Positions 35,795 through 45,247 of a DNA stretch of 64,000 nucleotides are shown piece by piece. Both the position numbers and the translations under genes were made by a program. Below the pieces are notes generated by a model, which saw only the letters and a list, made by a program, of their open reading frames with translations, had not been told where the DNA came from and did not search any database. Source of the DNA: Nonlabens dokdonensis DSW-6 (GTDB lineage: Bacteria; Bacteroidota; Bacteroidia; Flavobacteriales; Flavobacteriaceae); assembly GCF_000332115.1 (NCBI RefSeq), contig NC_020156.1, positions 1,054,001-1,118,000 on the forward strand, given 5' to 3'. Positions within the stretch are counted from its first letter, which is position 1. The number at the start of each line of letters is the position of its first letter.

Positions 35795-36078
35795 AGATAG
35801 ATAAAAGCAATAATCAATTTCCAACTTTGTAGCCCGTCTTCCGTCTTGCTAAAGGGAAGAAAACGCTGCGAGGCTCTTTTCAAATTCGAATTCGAGTTCA
35901 AGTTCAAAGAGTCATCCCAGAAAATTTGGCTCATGCTTCTTCATTTTGCCTTAAAAGCGAGTTCCAAATTTATCAGGGATCGGCTGGAAGTTTTCTCAGT
36001 CTTTGCTCATATAGACTTAGATTTAAATTTAGGTTTAACTTTTCAAAAGGTATCTTTGCAACCTTAATTACTCCTATT

Positions 36079-36642
36079 ATGTTTCAGCTAGGTAAAACTA
36101 TAGTTTCTGATGATCTTCTTGAAAAAGATTTTGTGTGTAACCTTACAGCCTGTAAAGGTGTTTGTTGCGTTGCTGGAGAAGCTGGAGCACCGCTAGAAAG
36201 AGCAGAGCTAGACATTCTAGATAATGAATATGAAAACATAAAACCCTTTTTACGTCCTGAAGGAATAGCCGCAATAGAAGAACAAGGCACCTGGATAGAA
36301 AGAGAAAATGGGGAGTTAGAAACTCCTTTAGTTGACGGTGCAGAGTGTGCATACGCAACTTTCAAAGAAGACGGCACTGCGTTGTGCGGAATAGAAAACG
36401 CTTACAGAGACGGCAAAACCACCTTCTACAAACCTATTTCTTGTCATCTTTATCCAGTACGCATTCAAGAATATACCGACTTTAAAGCTGTTAATTACCA
36501 CAAATGGCAAATTTGTGATGATGCATGTGCTTTAGGTGAAGAATTAGGTGTTCCCGTTTATAAATTTCTAAAAGAACCGCTGACTAGAAAATTTGGTCAG
36601 AAATGGTATTCTGAATTAGAAGAAATCGCAAAAGATTTTTAG
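36079..36642 (+). CDS. DUF3109 family cysteine-rich protein
   Basis: A 187-residue soluble protein of the DUF3109 family. I chose the ATG at 36079 (MFQLGKTIVSDDLLEKDFVC) because upstream sequence in the same frame is low-complexity. Cysteines are prominent: VCNLTACKGVCCVAGEAGAP near residues 19-38, then single cysteines in AECAYA, ALCGIE, SCHLYPVR and the pair in WQICDDACALGEE. This spacing resembles the Fe-S-binding YkgJ-type zinc/iron-chelating proteins. Function is not established. It is a single gene. Confidence 0.88.
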   Translation: MFQLGKTIVSDDLLEKDFVCNLTACKGVCCVAGEAGAPLERAELDILDNEYENIKPFLRPEGIAAIEEQGTWIERENGELETPLVDGAECAYATFKEDGTALCGIENAYRDGKTTFYKPISCHLYPVRIQEYTDFKAVNYHKWQICDDACALGEELGVPVYKFLKEPLTRKFGQKWYSELEEIAKDF

Positions 36643-37004
36643 AGTACTTTTTGAAAATATGCGTTCAAAAAAGCCAATTTAATTTTTTTCTATCTTTCAA
36701 AAAGTGGATAACTTCTCAGAAAAAAATAAATTCCAACTGTAAGAATTTACTTCAAAATAGAGCTGAGTAGTGATAAAAACTACCGTTCCAAAACTCTTGT
36801 TCTACAAATGAACCGAAAAACACGATAAAGGTTTAACATACTGTATTTCTATATGTTACGAACTCATATTTAATATTTGTTAACTTTTACGCATGTTGAA
36901 AACTTGTGAAAAATGTAAATGTTAAACTCATGGAATCGCTCTAAAGTTGAGCCATATTTGTTAGTCCCGAGTTTAAAGAAATAACAGAGAAAATTTACAG
37001 AAGT
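36643..37004. other. Upstream region of nrdB, no gene
   Basis: 362 AT-rich bases without a credible frame. A DnaA-box-like AGTGGATAA (36703-36711) has one mismatch from TGTGGATAA, of interest because nrd promoters can respond to DnaA. I find no clear TAnnTTTG box or NrdR-type repeat. Confidence 0.4.
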
Positions 37005-37997
37005 ATGGAAACGACCCAAGAACCTATTTTACAAGAGAACCCAAACAGATTTGTTATTTTCCCTATTCAACATGATGATTTATGGGAATGGTACAAAAAA
37101 CAACAAGCATGCATCTGGACCGCCGAGGAAATCGATCTACAAGTAGATCTTACCGACTGGCAAAACTCTCTTAATTCTGACGAGCGTTATTTCATTAAAC
37201 ACATTCTAGCATTTTTTGCGGCAAGTGATGGAATCGTAAATGAGAATCTAGCAGAGAACTTTGTAAATGAAGTACAATATTCTGAAGCTAAATTTTTCTA
37301 TGGTTTCCAGATCATGATGGAAAACATACATTCAGAAACTTATTCTTTACTTATCGATACTTATGTAAAAGATGATAAAGAAAAAGATCAGTTATTTAAA
37401 GCTATTGAAAACTTCCCTGCGATCAAATTAAAAGCAGACTGGGCAATGAAATGGATAGAAAGTCCATCTTTTGCAGAGCGCCTTATTGCTTTTGCAGCAG
37501 TAGAAGGAATTTTCTTTTCTGGGGCATTTTGTTCTATTTACTGGTTAAAGAAACGCGGTCTTATGCCAGGACTTACTTTTTCTAATGAGTTGATTTCTCG
37601 TGATGAAGGAATGCACTGCGATTTTGCTGTTCATTTACACAATCATCATTTAGTTAATAAAGTACCTAAAGAACGTATTACAGAAATAATTGTAGACGCG
37701 TTAAATATAGAACGTGAGTTTATTACAGAATCATTACCTGCTAGTTTGATAGGTATGAATGCTAAGTTAATGACTCAGTATTTAGAATTTGTAACAGATC
37801 GACTACTCGTAGAACTAGAATGCGATCCTGTTTACAACGTTACTAATCCATTTGATTTTATGGATTTGATCGGTATGGAAGGTAAAACGAACTTCTTTGA
37901 AAAAAGAGTTGGTGAATACCAAAAAGCCGGAGTAATGAATAGTACCAAAGAAGATAAGAGCACCATGGACTCTTTCTCTCTTGATGCCGATTTCTAA
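37005..37997 (+). CDS. nrdB: Class Ia ribonucleotide reductase, small (beta) subunit
   Basis: A 330-residue R2 protein of the eukaryote-like class Ia group, holding the diiron-tyrosyl radical that starts ribonucleotide reduction. Ligands and radical site are visible: Asp in [12 protein letters not shown], Glu and His in [14 protein letters not shown] followed by the radical Tyr in TYSLLIDTY, Glu in [11 protein letters not shown], and Glu/His in [10 protein letters not shown]. The C-terminal SFSLDADF is the tail that docks on the alpha subunit. It lies 149 bases before nrdA. All key residues are intact. Confidence 0.96.
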   Translation: METTQEPILQENPNRFVIFPIQHDDLWEWYKKQQACIWTAEEIDLQVDLTDWQNSLNSDERYFIKHILAFFAASDGIVNENLAENFVNEVQYSEAKFFYGFQIMMENIHSETYSLLIDTYVKDDKEKDQLFKAIENFPAIKLKADWAMKWIESPSFAERLIAFAAVEGIFFSGAFCSIYWLKKRGLMPGLTFSNELISRDEGMHCDFAVHLHNHHLVNKVPKERITEIIVDALNIEREFITESLPASLIGMNAKLMTQYLEFVTDRLLVELECDPVYNVTNPFDFMDLIGMEGKTNFFEKRVGEYQKAGVMNSTKEDKSTMDSFSLDADF

Positions 37998-38096
37998 ACC
38001 ACTCTATTTCAAAATAGAACAATCTATAACTTAGATTGACCCATAAATAATATAGAAGGTATTTACCGATGCTTTCGCAACTGTTAACCCTAATTA

Positions 38097-38126
38097 ATGA
38101 GAAAGGGATAAGAATCCTTTTCTCAT
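38097..38126 (+). promoter_or_regulatory. Hairpin in the nrdB-nrdA gap
   Basis: A 13-bp stem with one mismatch (38097-38109 with 38114-38126), loop AAGA, ending 20 bases before the nrdA ATG. There is no T tract, so it may set mRNA stability or translation of nrdA rather than terminate. Confidence 0.45.
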
Positions 38127-38146
38127 AACCCAAAACCGAGTTCATT

Positions 38147-40753
38147 ATGTTTGTAGTAAAAAGAGACGGCCACAAAGAGCCAGTAATGTTTGACAAGATC
38201 ACAGCGAGAGTACGTAAATTATGTTACGGCCTTAGTAACCATGTAGATCCTGTAAAAGTAGCCATGAGAGTTATTGATGGTTTGTACGATGGCGTTACCA
38301 CAAGTGAACTAGACAACCTAGCTGCAGAAACTGCTGCGACAATGACTACGGCTCATCCAGACTACGCAAGACTTGCTGCGCGCATCTCTGTTTCTAACTT
38401 GCATAAAAACACAAAAAAGACCTTTAGCGACGTGGTAACTGATTTATATGAATATGTAAATCCGCGTACGAGTAAAAAGGCGCCTATGATCTCTGACGAG
38501 GTTTATAAAGTAATACAAGATAATGCAGACCGTTTGAACTCGGCCATTATTTACAATCGTGATTTTGGGTACGATTACTTTGGGTTTAAAACTTTAGAGC
38601 GCAGTTATTTATTAAAAATAAACGGTCAGATTGCAGAGCGACCACAGCACATGTTGATGCGTGTATCGGTAGGAATACATATTGACGATCTTGATGCTGC
38701 CATTGAGACTTATGAGTTGATGTCTAAAAAGTTCTTCACTCATGCAACGCCTACCTTATTTAACGCAGGAACGCCTAAACCTCAAATGTCTTCTTGTTTC
38801 TTATTGACAATGCAAGATGATAGTATAGAAGGTATTTACGATACATTAAAACAAACAGCTAAAATCTCACAAAGCGCTGGCGGAATAGGTTTGTCTATTC
38901 ACAACATACGCGCTAGAGGTTCCTACATCGGTGGTACTAATGGTACTTCTAACGGTATAGTTCCTATGCTTAAAGTATATAACGACACTGCTCGTTATGT
39001 AGATCAAGGTGGAGGAAAGCGTAAAGGTTCTTTTGCTATTTATATGGAACCATGGCATGCAGATATTTTTGACTTCCTTGATCTTAAAAAGAATCACGGT
39101 AAAGAAGAAATGCGTGCAAGAGACCTATTCTACGCGATGTGGATCTCAGATCTTTTTATGAAGCGTGTGGAAACTAATGATACTTGGACATTAATGTGTC
39201 CTCATGAATGTCCAGATCTTTATAATGTTCATGGTGATGAGTTTGAAGCATTGTACACTAAATACGAGCAAGAAGGAAAAGGTCGCAAAACCATTCCCGC
39301 ACGTGAGCTTTGGGATAAAATTCTAGAATCTCAAATTGAAACTGGAACACCATACATGTTGTATAAAGATGCAGCAAACAACAAGTCCAATCAGAAAAAT
39401 CTAGGTACTATTAGATCATCAAATCTTTGTACCGAGATTATTGAATACACGGCACCAGATGAAGTGGCTGTTTGTAATCTAGCGTCTATCGCCTTACCTA
39501 TGTTTGTGAAGGATGGTGCTTTTGATCATAAAGCCTTATACAAAGTAACAAAAAGAGTGACACGTAACTTGAATAAAGTTATCGATCGCAACTATTATCC
39601 TGTTAAAGAAGCCGAAAACTCTAACATGCGTCATAGACCTGTAGGGTTAGGTATACAAGGTCTTGCAGACGCTTTTATCATGCTGCGTTTGCCTTTTACA
39701 TGTGATGAGGCAAAACAATTGAACTCTGACATTTTTGAGACATTATATTTTGCAGCTTGTGAAGCCTCTATGGAAATGGCACAAGAAGAAGGTGCTTATT
39801 CTACGTTTGCTGGTTCACCTATGTCACAAGGACAGTTTCAATATAACATGTGGAACATCAATGACGACCAATTAAGCGGAAGATGGAATTGGGCAGACTT
39901 GAGAACAAAAGTAATGGAGCATGGTGTAAGAAACTCACTTCTTGTTGCACCTATGCCTACAGCGAGTACATCACAAATACTCGGAAACAATGAAGCCTTT
40001 GAACCTTATACTTCTAACATTTATACACGTAGAACACTTTCTGGTGAGTTTATAGTAGTGAACAAGCATTTGTTAAAAGACCTCGTAGATTTAGGCCTTT
40101 GGGATGATAGCTTGAAAAATGCTATCATGCGTAATAATGGTTCTATTCAAGCAATAGAAGGAATTCCAGAAGATATTAAAGAGCTTTATAAGACCGTTTG
40201 GGAATTAAAGATGAAAGACATCATCGATATGTCTCGAGAAAGAGGTTACTTTATTGATCAATCACAATCTTTGAACCTGTTCATGGAAAACGTGACGACA
40301 TCAAAGTTGACTTCTATGCATTTCTACGCATGGAAGAGCGGTTTAAAAACTGGAATGTACTACCTAAGAACAAAAGCTGCCGTAGATGCCATCAAATTTA
40401 CTGTAACTAAAGAAAAGAAAGCTGTTCCAGTAGCTACACCAGTAAGTACTCCTGTAATCAATACAGCAGCGCCAGCCCAAGCAGCAAATACGTTACGAGC
40501 GCAGCAAGTTCAAAAGCCTGCACCTGTAGCAGCTCCTACACCAGTTGCTCCGGCACCAGGACAGACACAATCTCTATTTGTAGATGACAGCGCGCCTGCT
40601 GCAGCAAATGTTATGAATCAAGCGCAACCTATCGTAAACACTAATGTGGTTACAGAGAATGAAGAAATGAGTGCCGAAGAGTATAAACTTATATTACAAC
40701 GCGCCAAAGAAGCTGCCAGCAATGGTGATGATTGCGAGATGTGCGGATCTTAG
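38147..40753 (+). CDS. nrdA: Class Ia ribonucleotide reductase, large (alpha) subunit
   Basis: An 868-residue R1 protein that reduces ribonucleotides to deoxyribonucleotides. The N-terminal ATP-cone allosteric domain occupies ~1-90 ([16 protein letters not shown]). Active-site elements are PQMSSCFLL (first redox Cys), [11 protein letters not shown] (radical Cys and Glu), [12 protein letters not shown] (second redox Cys) and [19 protein letters not shown]. After ~780 there is an Ala/Pro-rich linker and the tail DDCEMCGS, whose CxxC carries electrons from thioredoxin or glutaredoxin. The linker is longer than in many homologues. It forms a pair with nrdB and is followed by a terminator. Confidence 0.97.
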   Translation: MFVVKRDGHKEPVMFDKITARVRKLCYGLSNHVDPVKVAMRVIDGLYDGVTTSELDNLAAETAATMTTAHPDYARLAARISVSNLHKNTKKTFSDVVTDLYEYVNPRTSKKAPMISDEVYKVIQDNADRLNSAIIYNRDFGYDYFGFKTLERSYLLKINGQIAERPQHMLMRVSVGIHIDDLDAAIETYELMSKKFFTHATPTLFNAGTPKPQMSSCFLLTMQDDSIEGIYDTLKQTAKISQSAGGIGLSIHNIRARGSYIGGTNGTSNGIVPMLKVYNDTARYVDQGGGKRKGSFAIYMEPWHADIFDFLDLKKNHGKEEMRARDLFYAMWISDLFMKRVETNDTWTLMCPHECPDLYNVHGDEFEALYTKYEQEGKGRKTIPARELWDKILESQIETGTPYMLYKDAANNKSNQKNLGTIRSSNLCTEIIEYTAPDEVAVCNLASIALPMFVKDGAFDHKALYKVTKRVTRNLNKVIDRNYYPVKEAENSNMRHRPVGLGIQGLADAFIMLRLPFTCDEAKQLNSDIFETLYFAACEASMEMAQEEGAYSTFAGSPMSQGQFQYNMWNINDDQLSGRWNWADLRTKVMEHGVRNSLLVAPMPTASTSQILGNNEAFEPYTSNIYTRRTLSGEFIVVNKHLLKDLVDLGLWDDSLKNAIMRNNGSIQAIEGIPEDIKELYKTVWELKMKDIIDMSRERGYFIDQSQSLNLFMENVTTSKLTSMHFYAWKSGLKTGMYYLRTKAAVDAIKFTVTKEKKAVPVATPVSTPVINTAAPAQAANTLRAQQVQKPAPVAAPTPVAPAPGQTQSLFVDDSAPAAANVMNQAQPIVNTNVVTENEEMSAEEYKLILQRAKEAASNGDDCEMCGS

Positions 40754-40778
40754 TAAGTGATCGATTCCATAAATTTAG

Positions 40779-40807
40779 AAAGCCTGATCCTATGATCGGG
40801 CTTTTTT
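40779..40807 (+). terminator. Terminator of nrdBA
   Basis: An 11-bp stem with one G-U pair (40779-40789 with 40794-40804), loop CTAT, and a T tract. Confidence 0.8.
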
Positions 40808-40852
40808 ATTGGTGAAAACTAGATCAAATTATATGAGCAAGGTTAAGTGTAA

Positions 40853-40868
40853 CGCTTTCGCGAAAGCG
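40853..40868. repeat. Dispersed palindrome, copy 10 (intergenic)
   Basis: A complete 16-bp copy between the nrdA terminator and the DUF2383 gene. The rest of this ~290-base gap shows nothing else. Confidence 0.95.
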
Positions 40869-41043
40869 AGATAACAACATCAAAAACGACCCAATAGTTA
40901 ATTCATTTAACACATTTTGAATTTAAGTCACTTAAAGCCTAAATATATACTAAGCTTAGCGTAAACCTATCTTAATCGCTCGTTGTCAACTGTATTCTTA
41001 TCTTATATTAAGAATATAATTATTAACCATACAAACAAATACA

Positions 41044-41490
41044 ATGAATTACACAAAAGAAGTATCCCAAAAATTAAACGATTTACTAACTAAAAATTAC
41101 GATGCTGAGGCTGGATATAAACTTGCCAAAGAACAAGTAGACAGTACTAGATTGCAAAATTTCTTTGATAGACAAGTACAAGAGCGCTATAACTTTGGAC
41201 ATGAATTGAAAGAGGAAATTAGAAGTTATGGAGAAGAAGTAGACAAAGGAACAAGCTTAAAAGGAGATGCACATCGCACATGGATGAATTTAAAATCTAC
41301 TTTTACTTCAGATAATGAAGAAGCGATCTTAGAAGAAGCGATCCGTGGAGAGAAAACTGCAGTAGAAGAATATAACAAGGTAATTTCAGAAACGACATTA
41401 CCGCCATCTACAAAAAGTATTCTAACCAAGCACAGAGATGAAATTCTCAACTCATTAACAAGAGTAATTGCAATGGAAGAAATAGCCTAA
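41044..41490 (+). CDS. DUF2383 / PA2169-family four-helix-bundle protein
   Basis: A 148-residue soluble, almost entirely helical protein. The ferritin-like pattern of the PA2169/DUF2383 family is seen: MNYTKEVSQKLNDLLTKNYD, a second helix with FFDRQVQERYNFGHELKEEI, a glycine-containing turn DKGTSLKGDAHRTWMNLK, and AILEEAIRGEKTAVEEYNKV. Glu and His residues spaced along the helices suggest possible metal binding. The family is linked to stress conditions in other bacteria, but the role is not established. It stands alone with its own terminator. Confidence 0.88.
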   Translation: MNYTKEVSQKLNDLLTKNYDAEAGYKLAKEQVDSTRLQNFFDRQVQERYNFGHELKEEIRSYGEEVDKGTSLKGDAHRTWMNLKSTFTSDNEEAILEEAIRGEKTAVEEYNKVISETTLPPSTKSILTKHRDEILNSLTRVIAMEEIA

Positions 41491-41507
41491 GCAAATTGCA
41501 TCTAAAT

Positions 41508-41543
41508 AAAAAAGCCGTCTCATTTTCATGAGACGGCTTTTTT
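41508..41543. terminator. Bidirectional terminator between DUF2383 gene and hppA
   Basis: A 16-bp perfect stem (41508-41523 with 41528-41543), loop TTTC, with A and T tracts on both ends, placed between convergent genes. Confidence 0.9.
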
Positions 41544-41561
41544 ATAATGAAAAAGAGGCAC

Positions 41562-44000
41562 TTATTTAAAACTAGTTACCTCGGCATCTAATTGTGCTAT
41601 TTGAGCATCTACCTCAGCTTTAGTGCCTTTTAAATGATGTGTTTTTGAAACTGTAGCACCATTTACTTTACGTTTAATAGTAACATTTGCGGTTACCATT
41701 CCTGTTTCATCATCAACAGTTTTTTGCACATCAACATCTTGTATAGTAATACTTTCACCATTAACAGCTACATCTTGTATGTTATTCACTTCTATAACAG
41801 TTGGCACAGCGGCTTGTGCATCATCAGTGTGACCACCCAAAATAGGAGCAATTACTAAACCTATTAAACAAGTTAACTTGATTAAAATGTTCATAGAAGG
41901 TCCAGACGTATCTTTAAAAGGATCTCCTACAGTATCGCCAGTCACTGCTGCCTTGTGTGCATCAGAACCTTTATAAGTCATTTCACCATTAATTTCTACA
42001 CCTGCTTCAAATGATTTCTTTGCATTATCCCAAGCTCCACCTGCGTTGTTCTGGAAAATTGCCCATAGCACACCACTTACAGTAACTCCTGCCATGTAAC
42101 CACCTAACATCTCTGCAATAGCAAGATGATCCATTCCAAAAATCATCGGAACAAAAGCTATTACTAAAGGAAAACCTATAGTAAGAACACCTGGTAACAA
42201 CATTTGCTTTAAGGATGCTTGTGTAGAGATATCTACACATTTATCATATTCGGGCTTACCAGTTCCTTCCATTATTCCTGGAATATCTCTAAACTGCCTT
42301 CTTACTTCTTCTACCATCTCCATGGCTGCTTTTCCTACAGCATTCATCGCAAGAGCACTAAATACCACTGGCACCATTCCTCCTACAAACAACATTGCAA
42401 GTACTGGCGCTTTAAAAATATTGATACCGTCTATTCCTGTAAAAGTAACATAAGCAGCAAACAAAGCCAGTGAAGTTAATGCGGCACTAGCAATTGCAAA
42501 ACCTTTACCAGTTGCAGCGGTAGTATTCCCAACAGAATCTAAAATATCAGTACGTTCTCTAACGATAGGTTCTTGCTCGCTCATCTCGGCAATTCCACCG
42601 GCATTATCAGATATAGGGCCGAAAGCGTCGATCGCTAATTGCATTGCTGTTGTTGCCATCATCGCACTAGCTGCAAGAGCAACTCCATAAAAACCTGCAA
42701 AAGCATAAGATGCCCAAATCGCACCAGCAAATAATAATACTGATGGGAACGTAGAAATCATACCTGTCGCAAGACCTGCAATGATGTTCGTTCCTGCGCC
42801 TGTAGAAGATTGCTGTACAATTTTCAAGATAGGCTTTTTACCTAATCCTGTATAATATTCAGTTACAGATGATATTACAGCACCTACTACTAGTCCTACC
42901 AGCGTTGCATAGAAAACATTCATCGAAGAAATCTCAAGAAGTCCTTCACCAAAGAATTCCATTCTCATCGTTTCAGGAAGCATCCATTTACAAAGACCAA
43001 AACATGCTGCAGCAACAAGAACTATAGAAGTCCAGTTACCTACGTTTAAAGCACCCATTACCTGAGCCTCTTTTGCATCGTTACTTTTTATTTTAACCAG
43101 CATAGTTCCTATTACAGAGATAATAATTCCTACACCTGCAATTGCCATAGGTAAAAGAACCGGACCTATACCACCAAATCCTTCACTGACAATATTGCCG
43201 CCCATATCTTTGATTACGTAATTTCCTAATACCATCGCCGCAAGAACGGTCGCCACATAAGAACCAAATAAATCAGCACCCATTCCCGCTACATCACCTA
43301 CATTATCTCCTACGTTATCTGCAATAGTTGCTGGGTTACGAGGATCATCTTCAGGAATACCAGCTTCTACTTTACCTACGAGGTCAGCACCTACGTCTGC
43401 AGCTTTGGTGTATATTCCACCACCTACACGTGCAAAAAGCGCAATAGACTCTGCTCCTAATGAGAAACCAGCTAGCGTCTCTAGTACAATAGTCATTGCA
43501 TCAGTATCAGTCCATTGTCCACCCATAAAATAGTGGTAAAAGAAGATAAAGAAAGCTGTGAGACCTAAAACAGCAAGTCCAGCAACACCTAAACCCATTA
43601 CGGTACCACCGCCAAAAGATATCTTTAAGGCATTTGGTAAACTCGTACGAGCAGCTTGAGTAGTTCGCACGTTAGTTTTGGTAGCAATTTTCATCCCTAT
43701 ATTTCCAGCATATGCAGAAAATACAGCTCCAAAAATAAATGCTATTACAATTAACCAGTGTGTTGTTGGTACCACAAGAGAAACTACAAAAAGTGCCACA
43801 CTCACTATAGCTACAAAAATAGCTAGCAATTTATATTCAGCTTTTAAGAAGGCGAGTGCACCTTCATAAATGTAATCTGAAATCTCTTTCATTTTTCCAT
43901 CTCCAGCATCTTGTTTCAAGACCCAAGATTTTTTGATGAACATGTAAAGTAATCCTAGAGCTGCCAGCACAAGTGGCATATAAATCATGTATGATTCCAT
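41562..44000 (-). CDS. hppA: Membrane-bound ion-pumping pyrophosphatase
   Basis: An 812-residue integral membrane pyrophosphatase that pumps H+ and/or Na+ using PPi. Some 16 hydrophobic segments are present, with substrate-site motifs [24 protein letters not shown] (~200-220), [19 protein letters not shown], and [16 protein letters not shown]. The segment [10 protein letters not shown] has Ala where K+-independent enzymes carry Lys, so this should be the K+-dependent class, which includes Na+ pumps. After the usual core end ([10 protein letters not shown]) there is a ~80-residue soluble extension with beta-like sequence ([20 protein letters not shown]). Divergent from the sodium rhodopsin. 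Ion specificity is not provable here. Confidence 0.94.
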   Translation of the reverse strand: MESYMIYMPLVLAALGLLYMFIKKSWVLKQDAGDGKMKEISDYIYEGALAFLKAEYKLLAIFVAIVSVALFVVSLVVPTTHWLIVIAFIFGAVFSAYAGNIGMKIATKTNVRTTQAARTSLPNALKISFGGGTVMGLGVAGLAVLGLTAFFIFFYHYFMGGQWTDTDAMTIVLETLAGFSLGAESIALFARVGGGIYTKAADVGADLVGKVEAGIPEDDPRNPATIADNVGDNVGDVAGMGADLFGSYVATVLAAMVLGNYVIKDMGGNIVSEGFGGIGPVLLPMAIAGVGIIISVIGTMLVKIKSNDAKEAQVMGALNVGNWTSIVLVAAACFGLCKWMLPETMRMEFFGEGLLEISSMNVFYATLVGLVVGAVISSVTEYYTGLGKKPILKIVQQSSTGAGTNIIAGLATGMISTFPSVLLFAGAIWASYAFAGFYGVALAASAMMATTAMQLAIDAFGPISDNAGGIAEMSEQEPIVRERTDILDSVGNTTAATGKGFAIASAALTSLALFAAYVTFTGIDGINIFKAPVLAMLFVGGMVPVVFSALAMNAVGKAAMEMVEEVRRQFRDIPGIMEGTGKPEYDKCVDISTQASLKQMLLPGVLTIGFPLVIAFVPMIFGMDHLAIAEMLGGYMAGVTVSGVLWAIFQNNAGGAWDNAKKSFEAGVEINGEMTYKGSDAHKAAVTGDTVGDPFKDTSGPSMNILIKLTCLIGLVIAPILGGHTDDAQAAVPTVIEVNNIQDVAVNGESITIQDVDVQKTVDDETGMVTANVTIKRKVNGATVSKTHHLKGTKAEVDAQIAQLDAEVTSFK

Positions 44001-44223
44001 AAATAATATTGTTTGGTTTTTAAAATCTTGCTAAAGTAATAAAATAATGTTAACAAAACCATCCTTATGATAAACATGAATAGCGCCTATTACAGGAATC
44101 GCATTAATGTTAAGACTATTTAAAATTTGCGGATCAAACGCTAAAAGTCTCTTATAGTTTATAACATAAAATGTAAAAGATTATAAATTAAAGGCTTATC
44201 TCCTTTATCTTGAAAATAAAAAG
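44001..44223. other. Divergent promoter region of hppA and rhodopsin gene
   Basis: 223 AT-rich bases between divergent starts. Both promoters must lie here, but I see only near-matches to TAnnTTTG and no operator-like inverted repeat. Confidence 0.5.
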
Positions 44224-45063
44224 ATGATACAAGATTTAGGAAATTCAAATTTTGAGAATTATGTAGGTGCTACAGACGGATTCTCTGAAATGGCTTATCA
44301 AATGACATCACACGTACTCACATTGGGATATGCTGTAATGTTTGCTGGTTTGCTCTATTTTATTTTAACTATTAAAAATGTAGATAAGAAATACAGAATG
44401 TCCAATATACTTTCTGCTGTGGTGATGGTTTCTGCTGCATTGCTTTTATATGCTCAAGCAGGAAACTGGACAGAAAGTTTTGCTTTTGATGCAGAAAGAG
44501 GAAAGTACTTTCTAGTTGAAGGTGGCGATTTGTTTAATAACGGTTATCGTTATTTAAACTGGCTTATAGATGTACCGATGCTGTTATTTCAAATACTATT
44601 TGTAGTGCAACTCACTAAATCTAAATTAAGCTCTGTACGTAATCAATTTTGGTTTTCTGGAGCAATGATGATTATTACAGGTTACATAGGTCAATATTAT
44701 GAGGTAACTGATTTAAGCGCATTCTTTATTTGGGGAGCAATATCGACAGTATTTTTCTTCCATATATTATGGTTAATGAACAAAGTTATTAAAGAAGGTA
44801 AAGTAGGAATCCCTAAAAAAGGTCAGAAAATATTATCTAATATCTGGATTTTATTCTTGGTCTCGTGGTTCTTGTATCCAGGAGCTTATTTAATGCCGCA
44901 TCTCGGTGGAATTGAAGGATTCTTGTTTAACGAGTCAGGTGTCGTAGGAAGACAAATCACCTACACTATTGCAGACGTTTGTTCTAAAGTAATTTATGGT
45001 GTATTACTTGGTAATTTGGCACTTGTATTAAGTAAAAACAAAGAAATGATAGAAACAGCCTAA
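44224..45063 (+). CDS. Light-driven sodium-pump rhodopsin (NDQ type, KR2-like)
   Basis: A 279-residue seven-helix microbial rhodopsin. Helix C reads RYLNWLIDVPMLLFQ, placing Asn112, Asp116 and Gln123 at the positions that define NDQ sodium pumps; proton pumps have DTD or DTE here. Helix G has YTIADVCSKVIYG with retinal-binding Lys255 and Asp251. Other positions I recall as important in KR2 are kept: Glu11, His30, Asn61, Gln78, Asp102, Arg109, Glu160, Arg243 and Gly263. Position 253 is Cys where KR2 has Ser. Leu120, at the proteorhodopsin tuning site, suggests green absorption. It exports Na+ across the inner membrane in light. No retinal-synthesis gene is in this window. Confidence 0.97.
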   Translation: MIQDLGNSNFENYVGATDGFSEMAYQMTSHVLTLGYAVMFAGLLYFILTIKNVDKKYRMSNILSAVVMVSAALLLYAQAGNWTESFAFDAERGKYFLVEGGDLFNNGYRYLNWLIDVPMLLFQILFVVQLTKSKLSSVRNQFWFSGAMMIITGYIGQYYEVTDLSAFFIWGAISTVFFFHILWLMNKVIKEGKVGIPKKGQKILSNIWILFLVSWFLYPGAYLMPHLGGIEGFLFNESGVVGRQITYTIADVCSKVIYGVLLGNLALVLSKNKEMIETA

Positions 45064-45084
45064 GTAAACGCTAACTTTTTTCAG

Positions 45085-45117
45085 AAAGCCAACCCTTTGA
45101 TGAGTTGGCTTTTTTTT
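45085..45117 (+). terminator. Terminator of the rhodopsin gene
   Basis: A 9-bp stem (45085-45093 with 45104-45112) followed by a T tract. Confidence 0.82.
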
Positions 45118-45188
45118 GATCTCGCTTTCGCCCTGAGCTGCCTCAGGATAAACTTCTATTTTCAAAAAAGAAAAATAGAAAGCAGAAA
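45118..45188. repeat. 71-bp structured repeat, left copy
   Basis: Matches 50081-50151 with two mismatches. It begins with the left half of the dispersed palindrome (CTCGCTTTCG) and ends with GAAAGCAG. In between are two inner hairpins: CCTGAG-CTGC-CTCAGG and an arm pair CTTCTATTTT / AAAATAGAAAG. It looks like a miniature element whose outer ends are the palindrome arms. Confidence 0.88.
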
Positions 45189-45190
45189 CT

Positions 45191-45223
45191 AAAAAAGCCC
45201 ATTTACACTAAAGTAAATGGGCT
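45191..45223 (-). terminator. Terminator of the DUF285-repeat gene
   Basis: An 11-bp stem (45196-45206 with 45213-45223) with an A6 tract on its left side (T tract on the minus strand), 25 bases after the stop. Confidence 0.8.
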
Positions 45224-45247
45224 AGATTATTTTAAATTATTAGAAAA

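Larger units (their letters stand above)
35714..36078. other. Divergent intergenic stretch with hexamer-like repeats
   Basis: Between pyrH and the DUF3109 gene. It contains a palindrome copy, a run of near-identical hexamers of the form TTCRAR at about 35879-35908, and a similar TTA-rich run near 36018-36038. Open frames crossing it give only low-complexity peptides (alternating Phe-Lys/Glu and Asp-Leu), so I do not call a gene. Confidence 0.5.

Noticed and set aside
35846..36067. Open frame of 73 codons upstream of the DUF3109 gene
   Set aside because: The translation is low-complexity (alternating Phe with Lys/Glu, and Asp-Leu), arises from the hexamer runs, and overlaps another frame; no gene signature.
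35926..36078. N-terminal extension of the DUF3109 protein
   Set aside because: The extra residues come from the low-complexity leader, and the family-like sequence begins at the ATG at 36079.
36955..36962. ATATTTG as a promoter box for nrdB
   Set aside because: It lacks the two-base spacing of TAnnTTTG and has no suitable TTG upstream.
38069..38083. GATGCTTTCGCAACTG near nrdA as another palindrome copy
   Set aside because: Only the left half resembles the repeat; the right half is not complementary.
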